The notes beneath the pieces were generated by a model. It worked only from the letters and a program-made list of their open reading frames with translations, had not been told where the DNA came from and did no database searches. The position numbers were made by a program, and so were the translations under genes. A DNA stretch of 64,000 nt from Prevotella histicola JCM 15637 = DNF00424. GTDB lineage: Bacteria > Bacteroidota > Bacteroidia > Bacteroidales > Bacteroidaceae. The DNA is taken from positions 124,001 through 188,000 of the forward strand of contig NZ_BAJX01000002.1 in the NCBI RefSeq assembly GCF_000613925.1, in the 5' to 3' direction. Shown here piece after piece: positions 53,528-62,122 of this stretch; the stretch's first letter is position 1, and each line of letters starts with the position of its first letter.

Positions 53528-55063
53528 ATGGAAAACCTACTCTTAACCATTGACCCAGGAACAGTTGACTGGTCACGTGCGCAGTTTGCATTGACCGCCA
53601 TCTATCACTGGCTTTTTGTCCCTTTGACACTTGGTTTAGCTGTCATTATGGGAATTGTAGAGACCTGTTATTACAAAACTCGTACTGAGTTCTGGCGTTC
53701 AGCAGCCCGTTTCTGGCAGCGTCTCTTCGGTATTAACTTCGCAATGGGCGTTGCAACGGGTATCATTCTGGAGTTCGAATTCGGAACAAACTGGAGCAAT
53801 TACTCTTGGTTTGTGGGTGATATCTTCGGTGCACCACTTGCTATTGAAGGTATCTTGGCGTTCTTTATGGAGTCAACCTTCGTTGCTGTGATGTTCTTTG
53901 GATGGAAAAAGGTATCTCCAGGGTTCCATTTGGCATCTACATGGCTCACCGGTTTGGGTGCAACACTGTCTGCTTGGTGGATTCTTGTGGCTAATGCTTG
54001 GATGCAATATCCTATTGGTTGCACCTTCAATCCTGACACTATGCGCAATGAGATGACGTCTTTCCTCGATGTAGCATTGAGTCCTTTCGCCATTGATAAG
54101 TTCACTCACACGGTTACTTCAGCATGGGTGCTGGGTGCAGCGTTCACAGTTGGCGTCAGCTGTTGGTTCCTTTTGCGCAAGCGTCACACGGAGTTGGCAA
54201 AGCAAAGTATTAAGATTGGTTCTATTGTTGGTCTTGTTGCATCCTTACTTGCAGCCTTTACGGGTGATAATTCAGCATATATGGTGGCACAAACCCAGCC
54301 TATGAAGCTGGCAGCTATGGAGGCTTTATATGAAGGAGGGACTGATCAGAGCCTGACAGGTATTGCCTTTGTCAATCCATTTAAGCAACCTGACTATATG
54401 ACTGAGGCTGAACCTCCTATGCGAATAGCTGTTCCTAACATGCTTTCTGTCCTTGCTACGCATGATCCTCATGGCTTTGTACCAGGTGTAAGGGATATTA
54501 TTAAGGGTTACACGAAGACCGATGGCACCTGCGAACCATCTCTAAAGGAGAAGCAGGAACGTGGACGTAATGCCATTCAGGCGCTCAAAGACTTCCGTGC
54601 AGGAAAGGATAAGGAAGCCAATCGCAAGATTCTTGACCGTGACATGAAGTACTTTGGTTATGGATATATCAAGAATGCCGACCAGATAGTACCATTTATC
54701 CCAATCAACTTCTGGGCTTTCCGTACGATGGTTGGACTAGGTTGCCTCTTCATTCTGGTGTTTGCTGTGATGTTGTTCATTCTATATAAGAAGGATATCA
54801 CACGCCCACGTTGGTTGCAATACGTTGGTCTGGCACTCATCCCATTGGCGTTTATTGCCAGCGAAAGTGGTTGGTTGGTAGCTGAATTCGGTCGTCAACC
54901 ATGGACCATTCAGGACATGCTTCCTACATGGGCTGCCGTCAGCGACCTGTCAAGTGGTGGCATTGCCTTAACCTTCTTCCTCTTCCTTGTTCTCTTCACT
55001 GGCATGTTGACAGCAGAGATAAGTATCATGTGCAAACAAATTAAGAAAGGACCAGAACTATGA
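53528..55063 (+). CDS. cydA: Cytochrome bd ubiquinol oxidase subunit I
   Basis: 511 residues with about nine membrane helices. N-terminal DWSRAQFALTAIYHWLFVPLTLG contains the haem-b595 axial His; GVATGIILEFEFGTNWSNYSWFVGDIFG and the LVAEFGRQPWTIQ motif are diagnostic (landmarks). The Q-loop (about 245-345) includes SLKEKQERGRN. Quinol oxidase with high oxygen affinity, used by anaerobes to remove oxygen while conserving some energy. It overlaps cydB by 4 bp. Confidence 0.96.
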   Translation: MENLLLTIDPGTVDWSRAQFALTAIYHWLFVPLTLGLAVIMGIVETCYYKTRTEFWRSAARFWQRLFGINFAMGVATGIILEFEFGTNWSNYSWFVGDIFGAPLAIEGILAFFMESTFVAVMFFGWKKVSPGFHLASTWLTGLGATLSAWWILVANAWMQYPIGCTFNPDTMRNEMTSFLDVALSPFAIDKFTHTVTSAWVLGAAFTVGVSCWFLLRKRHTELAKQSIKIGSIVGLVASLLAAFTGDNSAYMVAQTQPMKLAAMEALYEGGTDQSLTGIAFVNPFKQPDYMTEAEPPMRIAVPNMLSVLATHDPHGFVPGVRDIIKGYTKTDGTCEPSLKEKQERGRNAIQALKDFRAGKDKEANRKILDRDMKYFGYGYIKNADQIVPFIPINFWAFRTMVGLGCLFILVFAVMLFILYKKDITRPRWLQYVGLALIPLAFIASESGWLVAEFGRQPWTIQDMLPTWAAVSDLSSGGIALTFFLFLVLFTGMLTAEISIMCKQIKKGPEL

Positions 55064-56202
55064 CATACGATTTCTTACAACACTACTGGTGGTTTATCAT
55101 CGCCCTTTTAGGCTCAATTCTGGTGTTCTTGCTCTTCGTTCAAGGAGCAAACTCCATGATTTTCCAACTCGGAAAGACCGAAGAGGACCGCAGAATACTA
55201 ATAAATTCAACGGGACGTAAGTGGGAATTCACCTTTACCACGCTTGTTACCTTCGGTGGAGCATTCTTTGCATCCTTCCCACTGTTCTATAGTACCAGCT
55301 TTGGAGGTGCTTATTGGGTTTGGTTACTGATCCTTTTCACCTTTATTATACAGGCTATCAGCTATGAATTCCAGAACAAAGCCGGTAATATCTTTGGTGT
55401 ACGGACGTTCCAGACATGCCTTATCATCAATGGAATTCTTGGTCCGTTGCTCTTGGGTGGAGCTGTTGCAACATTCTTCACGGGCTCGAATTTCATCGTA
55501 GAGAAGGGTAATATCACCGACTCTTTACAGCCTGTTATCTCTCATTGGGCGAATGCTTCACGTGGACTTGACGTCCTTCTGAATCCATGGGTAGTCGTTT
55601 TCGGTATTGCAGTGGTATTCCTTGCTCGTATTCTGGGTACACTTTATATCAACAATAACGTGGATGATGCCATTATTCGTGGGCGAGTTCGTAAGCAGTT
55701 ACTTATCAATACGGTGTTGTTCCTTGTCTTTTTCCTGCCTTTCCTCATCGTAACACTGATCGGTGAAGGCTATACTGTCAATGCATCGGGCGTTGTTTTC
55801 ATGGAACCAATGAAGTATCTGAACAACCTGATTGCCATGTGGCCACTGGCTGTTGTCCTCCTAGTGGGTGTTCTTCTGTTGCTTTTCGGCATCATCAAGA
55901 CCATTGCATCATCAGCTTACACACGTGGTATATGGCCAGCAGGAATCGGTGTTGTACTGGTTGTGCTTGTCCTTTTCCTCATCGCAGGATGGAACAATAC
56001 GGCTTATTATCCGTCAACTGCCGACCTACAGAGTTCACTAACGATTCAGAACAGTTGCTCAAGTGAGTTTACACTCAAGGCTATGTTCTATGTAAGCTTC
56101 CTTGTTCCGTTCGTCCTTGGATACATCATTTATGCTTGGCGTGCTATCGATAAGAAGGCTATTACACGTGAAGAAATCATAGACGACGACCACGCTTATT
56201 AA
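55060..56202 (+). CDS. cydB: Cytochrome bd ubiquinol oxidase subunit II
   Basis: 380 residues with about nine helices. It begins MTYDFLQHYWWFIIALLGSIL, with LFVQGANSMIFQLGKTEEDRRILINSTGRKWEF as the CydB N-terminal signature (landmarks). Its ATG overlaps the cydA stop (ATGA). Pairs with CydA in the inner membrane. No cydX-like small ORF is obvious downstream before the terminator. Confidence 0.95.
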   Translation: MTYDFLQHYWWFIIALLGSILVFLLFVQGANSMIFQLGKTEEDRRILINSTGRKWEFTFTTLVTFGGAFFASFPLFYSTSFGGAYWVWLLILFTFIIQAISYEFQNKAGNIFGVRTFQTCLIINGILGPLLLGGAVATFFTGSNFIVEKGNITDSLQPVISHWANASRGLDVLLNPWVVVFGIAVVFLARILGTLYINNNVDDAIIRGRVRKQLLINTVLFLVFFLPFLIVTLIGEGYTVNASGVVFMEPMKYLNNLIAMWPLAVVLLVGVLLLLFGIIKTIASSAYTRGIWPAGIGVVLVVLVLFLIAGWNNTAYYPSTADLQSSLTIQNSCSSEFTLKAMFYVSFLVPFVLGYIIYAWRAIDKKAITREEIIDDDHAY

Positions 56203-56226
56203 GCTTTCGTCGGTTAATCAAACAGT

Positions 56227-56269
56227 AAAGGTGGGAGAAGTGCCTCGTGCACTGTCTCTCACCTTTTTT
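56227..56269 (+). terminator. Intrinsic terminator of the cyd operon
   Basis: AAAGGTGGGAGA (56227-56238) pairs with TCTCTCACCTTT, with an inner AGTGC/GCACT hairpin, and is followed by a run of six T. 24 bp after the cydB stop. Confidence 0.85.
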
Positions 56270-56340
56270 CGTTTTCCTCTTTTCAGAAGCTTAATTCATA
56301 ATAATGTGAAACTGATGATATGAGCATGTACAGAACCCCC

Positions 56341-56592
56341 AAGGGCTTACTAATGTAAAAAGAATTCACATCTGCTTTTCAAGACATGCTCTTTTGCATT
56401 GTAAAAGACGCCCTTTTGCATTGTAAAAGACGCCCTTTTGAGGTGTAAAACATGCCCTTTTGCAACGCAAAAGATGCCCTTTTACAAGCCTGTTTGTAAC
56501 CACTTGATAATCTAATGGTTACAAAGTCAGAAAAAGACCCTTTCCGTTCGTTTTCAGCTTTGTGGTGTTCTGAAATTTGTAAGACTATTTTA
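56341..56592 (+). repeat. Composite 22-bp-period intergenic repeat, copy 7 (head to tail on +)
   Basis: Cores at about 56381 (degenerate, CATGCTCTTTT), 56403, 56425, 56447 and 56469, with separators gcattgt, gcattgt, gaggtgt and gcaacgc. All five have orientation F. The head has ATTCACATCTGCTTTTCAAG. The tail has the best inverted repeat of the set: TTTGTAACC (56493-56501) and GGTTACAAA (56517-56525), 9 bp perfect with a 15-nt loop. The distal ATTTGTAAGACTATTTT is near 56575. It lies in the 613-bp convergent gap between cydB and queG; the remaining part (56593-56815) holds only a weak small ORF. Confidence 0.92.
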
Positions 56593-56684
56593 TTTCATAA
56601 TGCTGAACACCATGTAAGTCCCGCTTTTAGTCTTTTACACCTTATTATATATATAACACGTTTGCCATAAGTGCGTCTTATGGT

Positions 56685-56783
56685 TTACCTTTGATGGTTG
56701 GGTTCGAATAGAAAGTATGGAAATCGAATGTTTTTCAGTATAAGAAATGTTTTCCATGGTTTATACCTTACGGGGGCAGACAT
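56685..56783 (-). CDS. Weak candidate 32-residue ORF with strong Shine-Dalgarno-like leader
   Basis: On the minus strand AAAGGAGAACAAGGG lies directly before an ATG at 56783 encoding MSAPVRYKPWKTF and about 19 more residues to a TAA at 56687. The same AAAGGAGAACAAGGGATG occurs at 47977-47994 over the end of an efflux permease gene. No family is known. It may be a repeated element rather than a gene. Confidence 0.2.
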   Translation of the reverse strand: MSAPVRYKPWKTFLILKNIRFPYFLFEPNHQR

Positions 56784-56815
56784 CCCTTGTTCTCCTTTCA
56801 GAATGCCCATTGGGC

Positions 56816-57775
56816 TTAATTATTGGTAGCATCAATGTTGCGTTTCAGACCGTCAAACTTCACACGTTTGACAGCTGATCCCTTGAAAAGACGGCGATAA
56901 TCCTCAACGGAGAGATTGTGCCATGCCTCCTTACTCATGCTGAGGAGCTCCGGTTTCGGTTGTAAGGCTGGCTCCGTATTGGGCGTTGCGAAACGGTTCC
57001 AAGGGCATGCCGTCTGGCATCTGTCACAGCCATATATGGTGTTGCCCATGGCTGCTTTCGCCTCATCCGACAGTTCGCCACGGTTCTCAATGAGCTGATA
57101 AGACAGGCAACGGTCGGCATGGAAGTCCTCATCAGGGATGATGGCATGTGTAGGACACGCATCAATGCATCGGTGACAACTGCCACAACGACTCTGCATG
57201 GGCGTATCATAGACGTCAACAGCAAAGGGAAGGAAGACTTCTCCGAGGAAAAACATGGAGCCAGCATGCGGTATTATGAGCTGATGGTTGCGTCCTACCC
57301 ATCCCAAACCAGCCTTTTGAGCCCAGTAACGTTCGAGAACCGGTGCCGTATCGCAGAAGATTCCCCATCCTGTTTCTTCTTTTTCGTCGGCTGATTGTGG
57401 TTTCTTCCCTTTCTGAAAAAGCTCCATTGGTGCTCCGATATTTACGGCAAGTTCGCGTAATCGCTGTTTCATCAGGTCGTGATAGTCCTGCCCGAGGGCG
57501 TAAGCAGCCAACTGATATTCACCTTCAGGCAGCTGTTGTGCAGGCGCATAGTTCATTGCCAGTGAGACGATGGAGCGTACGCCGGGGACGAGAAGAGCGG
57601 GATTCAGTCGTTTTTCAAGATAGTTTGTCATATAAGCCATGGATGCTTCCTCACCGTTTTCCAACCATTTCCGATAAGCTTCAGCAACATTTTCTTCCAC
57701 AGGTGCCGCCTTCGCTATGCCACAAGCAAAGAAGCCAAGACGTTGTGCCTCGGCTTTTATCTTGCTCGCTATCAT
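56816..57775 (-). CDS. queG: Epoxyqueuosine reductase
   Basis: 319 residues from the ATG at 57775 (MIASKIKAEAQRLGF); ATGs at 57793 and 57823 overlap the preceding gene and are less likely. Landmarks: GFFACGIAKA, TGWGIFCDTAPVLERYWAQKAGLGWVGRN (cobalamin-site region, landmark), and two 4Fe-4S motifs CGSCHRCIDACPTHA and CDRCQTACPWN. QueG is a cobalamin- and iron-sulfur-dependent enzyme performing the last step of queuosine synthesis in tRNA. It starts 4 bp after the deacetylase stop, so the two are co-transcribed. Confidence 0.94.
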   Translation of the reverse strand: MIASKIKAEAQRLGFFACGIAKAAPVEENVAEAYRKWLENGEEASMAYMTNYLEKRLNPALLVPGVRSIVSLAMNYAPAQQLPEGEYQLAAYALGQDYHDLMKQRLRELAVNIGAPMELFQKGKKPQSADEKEETGWGIFCDTAPVLERYWAQKAGLGWVGRNHQLIIPHAGSMFFLGEVFLPFAVDVYDTPMQSRCGSCHRCIDACPTHAIIPDEDFHADRCLSYQLIENRGELSDEAKAAMGNTIYGCDRCQTACPWNRFATPNTEPALQPKPELLSMSKEAWHNLSVEDYRRLFKGSAVKRVKFDGLKRNIDATNN

Positions 57776-57779
57776 CTTT

Positions 57780-58411
57780 TCATCTTGTTTCATCAGGGTT
57801 ATCAGGGAAAACTTTGAACTCATAGCCCTGATCTTTCAGCCATTGAAGTGATTCGGGGAGGGCTGTCCGCAGTTTATCGATGCTCTTCAGAGAGTCGTGG
57901 AAGGTGATAATAGACCCGTTTCGGGCGTATTTCTTCACGTTGTTCACCACATCCTTTGCCGTCAGAAGGTTCGAATAGTCTCGCGTAACGAGGTCCCACA
58001 TGACGACACGGTAGTACTGTTTGGTCCACCAATACACTGTATGGCGCAGCCAACCATGTGGCGGACGGAAGTAAGGGGTATGGAGTAGGGCGTCAGCTTC
58101 GTCACATCGACAGCATAAGTCAGTGCCCAGTGACGGAAAGAGCCAAGGTGGTGATAGGTATGGTTGCCCACTTTGTGGCCACGTCTTATGACTTCTTCAT
58201 ATAGTTCGGGATGTTTCCTCACATTGTCAGCCACCATAAAGAACATAGCCTTTGCTCCAAACTGGTCCAATGTGTCGAGGATAAAGGGCGTAGCTTCGGG
58301 TATTGGACCGTCATCAAAGGTGAGATAGACGGAGTGATCATTCTTATCCATACGCCACAAGGCATGTGGATAGAAGATACGAAGCCAACGTGCAGGTTGT
58401 TCGATAAGCAT
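57780..58411 (-). pseudogene. Polysaccharide deacetylase (NodB family), split by a -1 frameshift near 58103
   Basis: Frame 1 (58411 down) has LTFDDGPIPEATPF with the metal/catalytic Asp pair, GHKVGNHTYHHLGSF with the metal histidines, and AVDVTK. It then goes out of frame and stops at 57962. Frame 2 continues ADALLHTPYFRPPHGWLRH, then VYWWTKQYYRVVMWDLVTRDYS and the ITFHDSLKS motif, ending at 57780. Restoring one G in GACGAAGCTGAC (about 58103) rejoins them into about 210 residues, normal for a short deacetylase. The enzyme removes N-acetyl groups from a surface or wall polysaccharide. No signal peptide is visible. It may be intact in the organism. Confidence 0.87.
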
Positions 58412-58433
58412 ATTTTATCTGTGAAATAGAATA

Positions 58434-58492
58434 AAAAGAGCCGAGTATGGTAACCTTTTTACAGGCAACCAGCACCCGGCTCGCTTTTTAAT
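58434..58492 (-). terminator. Intrinsic terminator of the DUF2723 gene
   Basis: AAAAAGAGCCGAGTATGGT and ACCAGCACCCGGCTCGCTTTTTA form a long imperfect hairpin with T-runs at both ends, between the DUF2723 stop (58520) and the deacetylase start (58411). Confidence 0.8.
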
Positions 58493-58519
58493 AGTCTTTT
58501 ATAATGTAATGATGTCTTG

Positions 58520-61500
58520 TTATACCTGTTCCAAAGAACCACCAAGATTCTTGAAACGGATCATCATATTGTTCAGCTGCATGGCATGTTTGTTAGCCCA
58601 TACACGGTCAGTACGATCGTTAGCATTGACAAGATTCATCATAATCTGGAAGTGCATCTTACATGAACTCTGGCTCATGTCGAAGTAACGAGGCGGAAGA
58701 CTCATGTAATAGTTAGCATATTGCATGGAGATCTTCCACAAAGTATCATAGAGCTGGCGTGCTTTAGCCTTCTGACCAAGCATTGCATATGCCTGAGCCA
58801 TGTCTCCTGAACCACTCATATAGCTTACAGGAACATTGTAAGTAGGCAGCACTTTCTCCAGTTTCTGCAGTACTTTGAGTGCCTTTTCCTTCTCTCCCTT
58901 GGCGATAAGGTGCAATGCGAGATTAGCCATCTCACGTCTGTGCGTATAGCACATACGCATTACAGTCTCGTCAATGTAAAGCCCTGGCACGTTAAGACCG
59001 CCCCATTTGAAGCGATTCATCATAACATCATACGTCTTTTCGGTGTCGAAGTCGCGCATATTGATGCCAGTTTGGTCGCTATTACCTTGTGTATTGAACG
59101 GTGTAATACGGTTAGCCAGACCTTCTTGTACGAAGTTATCGCCCAAATTCATGAAGTTTTCAGAGCCAACAGTGATGGCTACGTACAGTGGACGGGTCCA
59201 ATTACAGTTGGCAATCATCTCTAACATCATCAAATCTCCTTTGTATAGCGCCTGCTTTCCTTGTAAAGAGATGACCATACGGTCGGGGATTGAGTCGCCA
59301 GGAAGCATCATTCCACTCTTTCGAACAGCCTCCTTGTCTATCTTCATATAGATAGTATCAGTTGGGATGACGTGTGTCTGTGGGTCTTTAGAGCGTACCC
59401 AGTACTTCAGAATGTTCTTTAGTTCGAACGGATCATCGCCAAACTGTGCCTTAGCAGCTGCTGGATTCTGCTTGTAGAAGTCCTTTATCTGCTGCTTAAA
59501 CTCTGGTTGTACAGGCACATACTCGTTCGTTCCGCTCACATAATCAAGCCTTGGCCAAGAGATTGGGACGCCTGGTGAGGTGTAAGCAGGACGCTTCATC
59601 TGGTCAATATACCAATCAGTCTGCAGATAAGAGAGGTTGCAGACACGTGAATCGGTGCGTATTCCTTCCACTTCTTGGTCATACCAGAGAGGGAATGTGT
59701 CGTTATCCCCATTCGTAAAGATGATTGGATAGCCCTTTTGTTGCAGTGACATGAGGTAGTTTTGACCAAAGTCACGACAGGTATAACGTCCAGAACGATC
59801 ATGATCGTCCCATGTCTGTGATGCCATTTGTATTGGAACAAACAGACAAGCCAGTGATACTACTGATGCAGAGAGCACCGGTGCAAGCTTCAACTTGCGT
59901 GCCCAGTCATACAAAGCAAGTACTCCAAGACCGCACCAGATGGCATATGCATAGAAAGAACCAGCATAAGAATAGTCGCGTTCACGTGGTTGACTTGGAG
60001 TTTGGTTTATATAAACGACGATAGCAAGGCCTGTCATGAAGAACAGGAAGAAGACAACCCAGAACTGTTGGATGCCTCTTTTGCCACGCCATGCCTGCCA
60101 GAAGAGTCCGATAAGGCCCAAAAGCAATGGTAAACAGTAGAAGACGTTATGTCCCTTGTTGGCTTTCAACTCGTCAGGCATCATGTCTTGATTACCGTAG
60201 AGTGCGTTGTCTATGAAGGAAATACCCGTAATCCAGTTTCCATGTTCTGGCTCACCGTTACCCTGGAGGTCGTTCTGTCTACCGGCAAAGTTCCACATAA
60301 AGTAACGCCAATACATGAAATTACACTGGTAAGAGAGGAAGAAACGAAGGTTCTCAAGCTGTGTTGGCATCTTAACACCATCCACATCGTGACCTGTAAC
60401 GCCTCCCATCCACTGCTCATACTGGGCTGCATGACCTTGATCATACATACGTGGGAAGAACATATTCTGCTCAAATACCTGCGTAGACTTATGCCTTACG
60501 AGGAAATAAGAGTCCTTTTCATCCTTTGAAGCCTTCTCCTTGCGCTCGTAAACAGGTGCACCTTCGTCAAACTTATAGTGCATACCGTCAGCTGCAACAG
60601 CTGGTTGGCTGGTGTAAGCAGGACCATAAAACAAAGGATGATCGCCGTATTGGTCACGACTCAGATAGCTTCCGAGGGTGAAGATGTCCTCTGGTGAGTT
60701 CTGATCCATAGGAGGATTGGCTGTAGAACGTATGACTATCACTGCGTAAGATGAGTAACCGATGATCAACATCAGCATACATAGCAGCGCAGTGTTCTTT
60801 ACTCGTGATGAGATTAAGGCTGTACGCAGCTTCTTTCCTTGACTGTTTACAGGGCGTTGCCACTGCAAAAGCACGTAAACAACGGCTAAAATGACAATAC
60901 CTGTGAAGAAAGCTGTCCATCCATAACCATAGAATGGAATACCAATGAGGGCAAGAGCTGCAAGGAAAGCGATGTTCTCACGCTTGCGATGACTGTCTTG
61001 ATAAGTCTCATAGATAGCCCATACGAAGGAAGCGATGAGCAGAATGATATAAATAATAGTACCCGTATTGAACGGCATACCCAATGTATTCGTGAAGAAG
61101 AGCTCAAACCATCCGCCAACAGTTATGATTCCAGGTACTACACCATAGAGAACTGCTGCCACAATGAGCACTGAAACGACGAATGCCAAGAGTGACCCTT
61201 TGAGGTTTGCATCGGGAACTTTCTTGTAATAGTATACCAATACCATGGCTGGAATACAAAGAAGGTTCAGCAGATGGACACCTATTGACAAGCCTGTCAT
61301 ATAGGTAATCAACACCAACCAACGGTCAGAATGAGGCTTGTCGGCATTGTCTTCCCACTTCAATATAAGCCAAAAGACAACCGCAGTGAATGCTGATGAA
61401 TAGGCATATACCTCACCTTCGACTGCAGAGAACCAGAAAGTGTCACTGAAAGTATAGATCAATGCACCCACAAGACCGGCTCCTTCGATGGCAATCATCT

Positions 61501-61846
61501 TAGAAAGCGTCGGCGCTTGACCGTCACGTACCACCAATCGGCGGGCAAGATGCGTAATGGTCCAGAACAAAAACATGATACACGTTGCGGAAAGCAAGGC
61601 GCTCATGGTGTTGACCATACGTGCAACTTGTGACGGATCACTGGCAAAATGTGAGAAAAGATTGGCTGTAAGCATGAAGAATGGCGCCCCAGGAGGGTGT
61701 CCTATCTCCAGTTTATAGCCTGTAGTGATGAATTCAGGACAGTCCCAAAAGCTGGCTGTCGGCTCAATCGTGGAACAATAAACGAATGCTGCAACCAAGA
61801 AAGCTACCCACCCGAAGATGTTATCCACCAGTCTAAATTGTTTCAT
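58520..61846 (-). CDS. DUF2723 (GT117-type) multi-spanning membrane protein
   Basis: 1108 residues. About 11-13 membrane helices fill the first 340 residues, with further helices around 575-690. The N-terminal signature TASFWDCPEFITTGYKLEIGHPPGAPFFML (landmark, split) is that of DUF2723, placed among GT-C-like glycosyltransferases (family GT117), which use lipid-linked sugars. The second half has a soluble domain (FTNGDNDTFPLWYDQEVEG) and TPR-like helices near the C-terminus (ALKVLQKLEKVLPTY). In Bacteroidetes such proteins are proposed to act in protein O-glycosylation or surface glycan assembly; the precise role is not shown here. It has its own promoter and terminator. Confidence 0.88.
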   Translation of the reverse strand: MKQFRLVDNIFGWVAFLVAAFVYCSTIEPTASFWDCPEFITTGYKLEIGHPPGAPFFMLTANLFSHFASDPSQVARMVNTMSALLSATCIMFLFWTITHLARRLVVRDGQAPTLSKMIAIEGAGLVGALIYTFSDTFWFSAVEGEVYAYSSAFTAVVFWLILKWEDNADKPHSDRWLVLITYMTGLSIGVHLLNLLCIPAMVLVYYYKKVPDANLKGSLLAFVVSVLIVAAVLYGVVPGIITVGGWFELFFTNTLGMPFNTGTIIYIILLIASFVWAIYETYQDSHRKRENIAFLAALALIGIPFYGYGWTAFFTGIVILAVVYVLLQWQRPVNSQGKKLRTALISSRVKNTALLCMLMLIIGYSSYAVIVIRSTANPPMDQNSPEDIFTLGSYLSRDQYGDHPLFYGPAYTSQPAVAADGMHYKFDEGAPVYERKEKASKDEKDSYFLVRHKSTQVFEQNMFFPRMYDQGHAAQYEQWMGGVTGHDVDGVKMPTQLENLRFFLSYQCNFMYWRYFMWNFAGRQNDLQGNGEPEHGNWITGISFIDNALYGNQDMMPDELKANKGHNVFYCLPLLLGLIGLFWQAWRGKRGIQQFWVVFFLFFMTGLAIVVYINQTPSQPRERDYSYAGSFYAYAIWCGLGVLALYDWARKLKLAPVLSASVVSLACLFVPIQMASQTWDDHDRSGRYTCRDFGQNYLMSLQQKGYPIIFTNGDNDTFPLWYDQEVEGIRTDSRVCNLSYLQTDWYIDQMKRPAYTSPGVPISWPRLDYVSGTNEYVPVQPEFKQQIKDFYKQNPAAAKAQFGDDPFELKNILKYWVRSKDPQTHVIPTDTIYMKIDKEAVRKSGMMLPGDSIPDRMVISLQGKQALYKGDLMMLEMIANCNWTRPLYVAITVGSENFMNLGDNFVQEGLANRITPFNTQGNSDQTGINMRDFDTEKTYDVMMNRFKWGGLNVPGLYIDETVMRMCYTHRREMANLALHLIAKGEKEKALKVLQKLEKVLPTYNVPVSYMSGSGDMAQAYAMLGQKAKARQLYDTLWKISMQYANYYMSLPPRYFDMSQSSCKMHFQIMMNLVNANDRTDRVWANKHAMQLNNMMIRFKNLGGSLEQV

Positions 61847-61921
61847 TTATGCGATTAGAATTTTACAGTATGCCCACTCCTGTCATGGAATAGCACATCA
61901 GTTATTTCGAAATAATCGCTG

Positions 61922-61929
61922 CAAAGATA
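61922..61929 (-). promoter_or_regulatory. -7 element TATCTTTG of the DUF2723 gene
   Basis: Perfect TAnnTTTG on the minus strand, 75 bp before the ATG at 61846; predicted leader about 70 nt. Confidence 0.65.
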
Positions 61930-62041
61930 GCAATATTAATCAAGAATCGGTCAAGAGAACGGAAGAAAAATAGCAAATAGTAGGCTTATTGGAAGTGAAG
62001 AATTGATGTTCTGGGAGGTCAATGACCGTCTCCAAGAAAAT

Positions 62042-62122
62042 TACAAAGGCTTTGTAGAAGAATTACAAGGCGTCTGTAGAAGAATTACAAAGGGCTTGTA
62101 GAACTTCTACAAGGCGTCTGTA
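62042..62122. repeat. Second 22-bp-period repeat: four TACAA...TGTA cores
   Basis: Cores TACAAAGGCTTTGTA (62042), TACAAGGCGTCTGTA (62064), TACAAAGGGCTTGTA (62086) and TACAAGGCGTCTGTA (62108) are 15 bp each with 7-nt separators gaagaat, gaagaat and gaacttc. The period is exactly 22 bp, as in the seven composite repeats, and the centre GGCGTCT is shared with the AAAAGGGCGTCTTTT cores. It lies in the divergent 407-bp gap between the DUF2723 and subtilase genes. Apart from promoters nothing else is seen there. Confidence 0.85.

Noticed and set aside
8598..56483. CRISPR-like arrays (regularly spaced short repeats)
   Set aside because: Cores are only 15 bp and separators only 7 bp, separators recur between blocks, cores flip orientation, and there are no cas genes.
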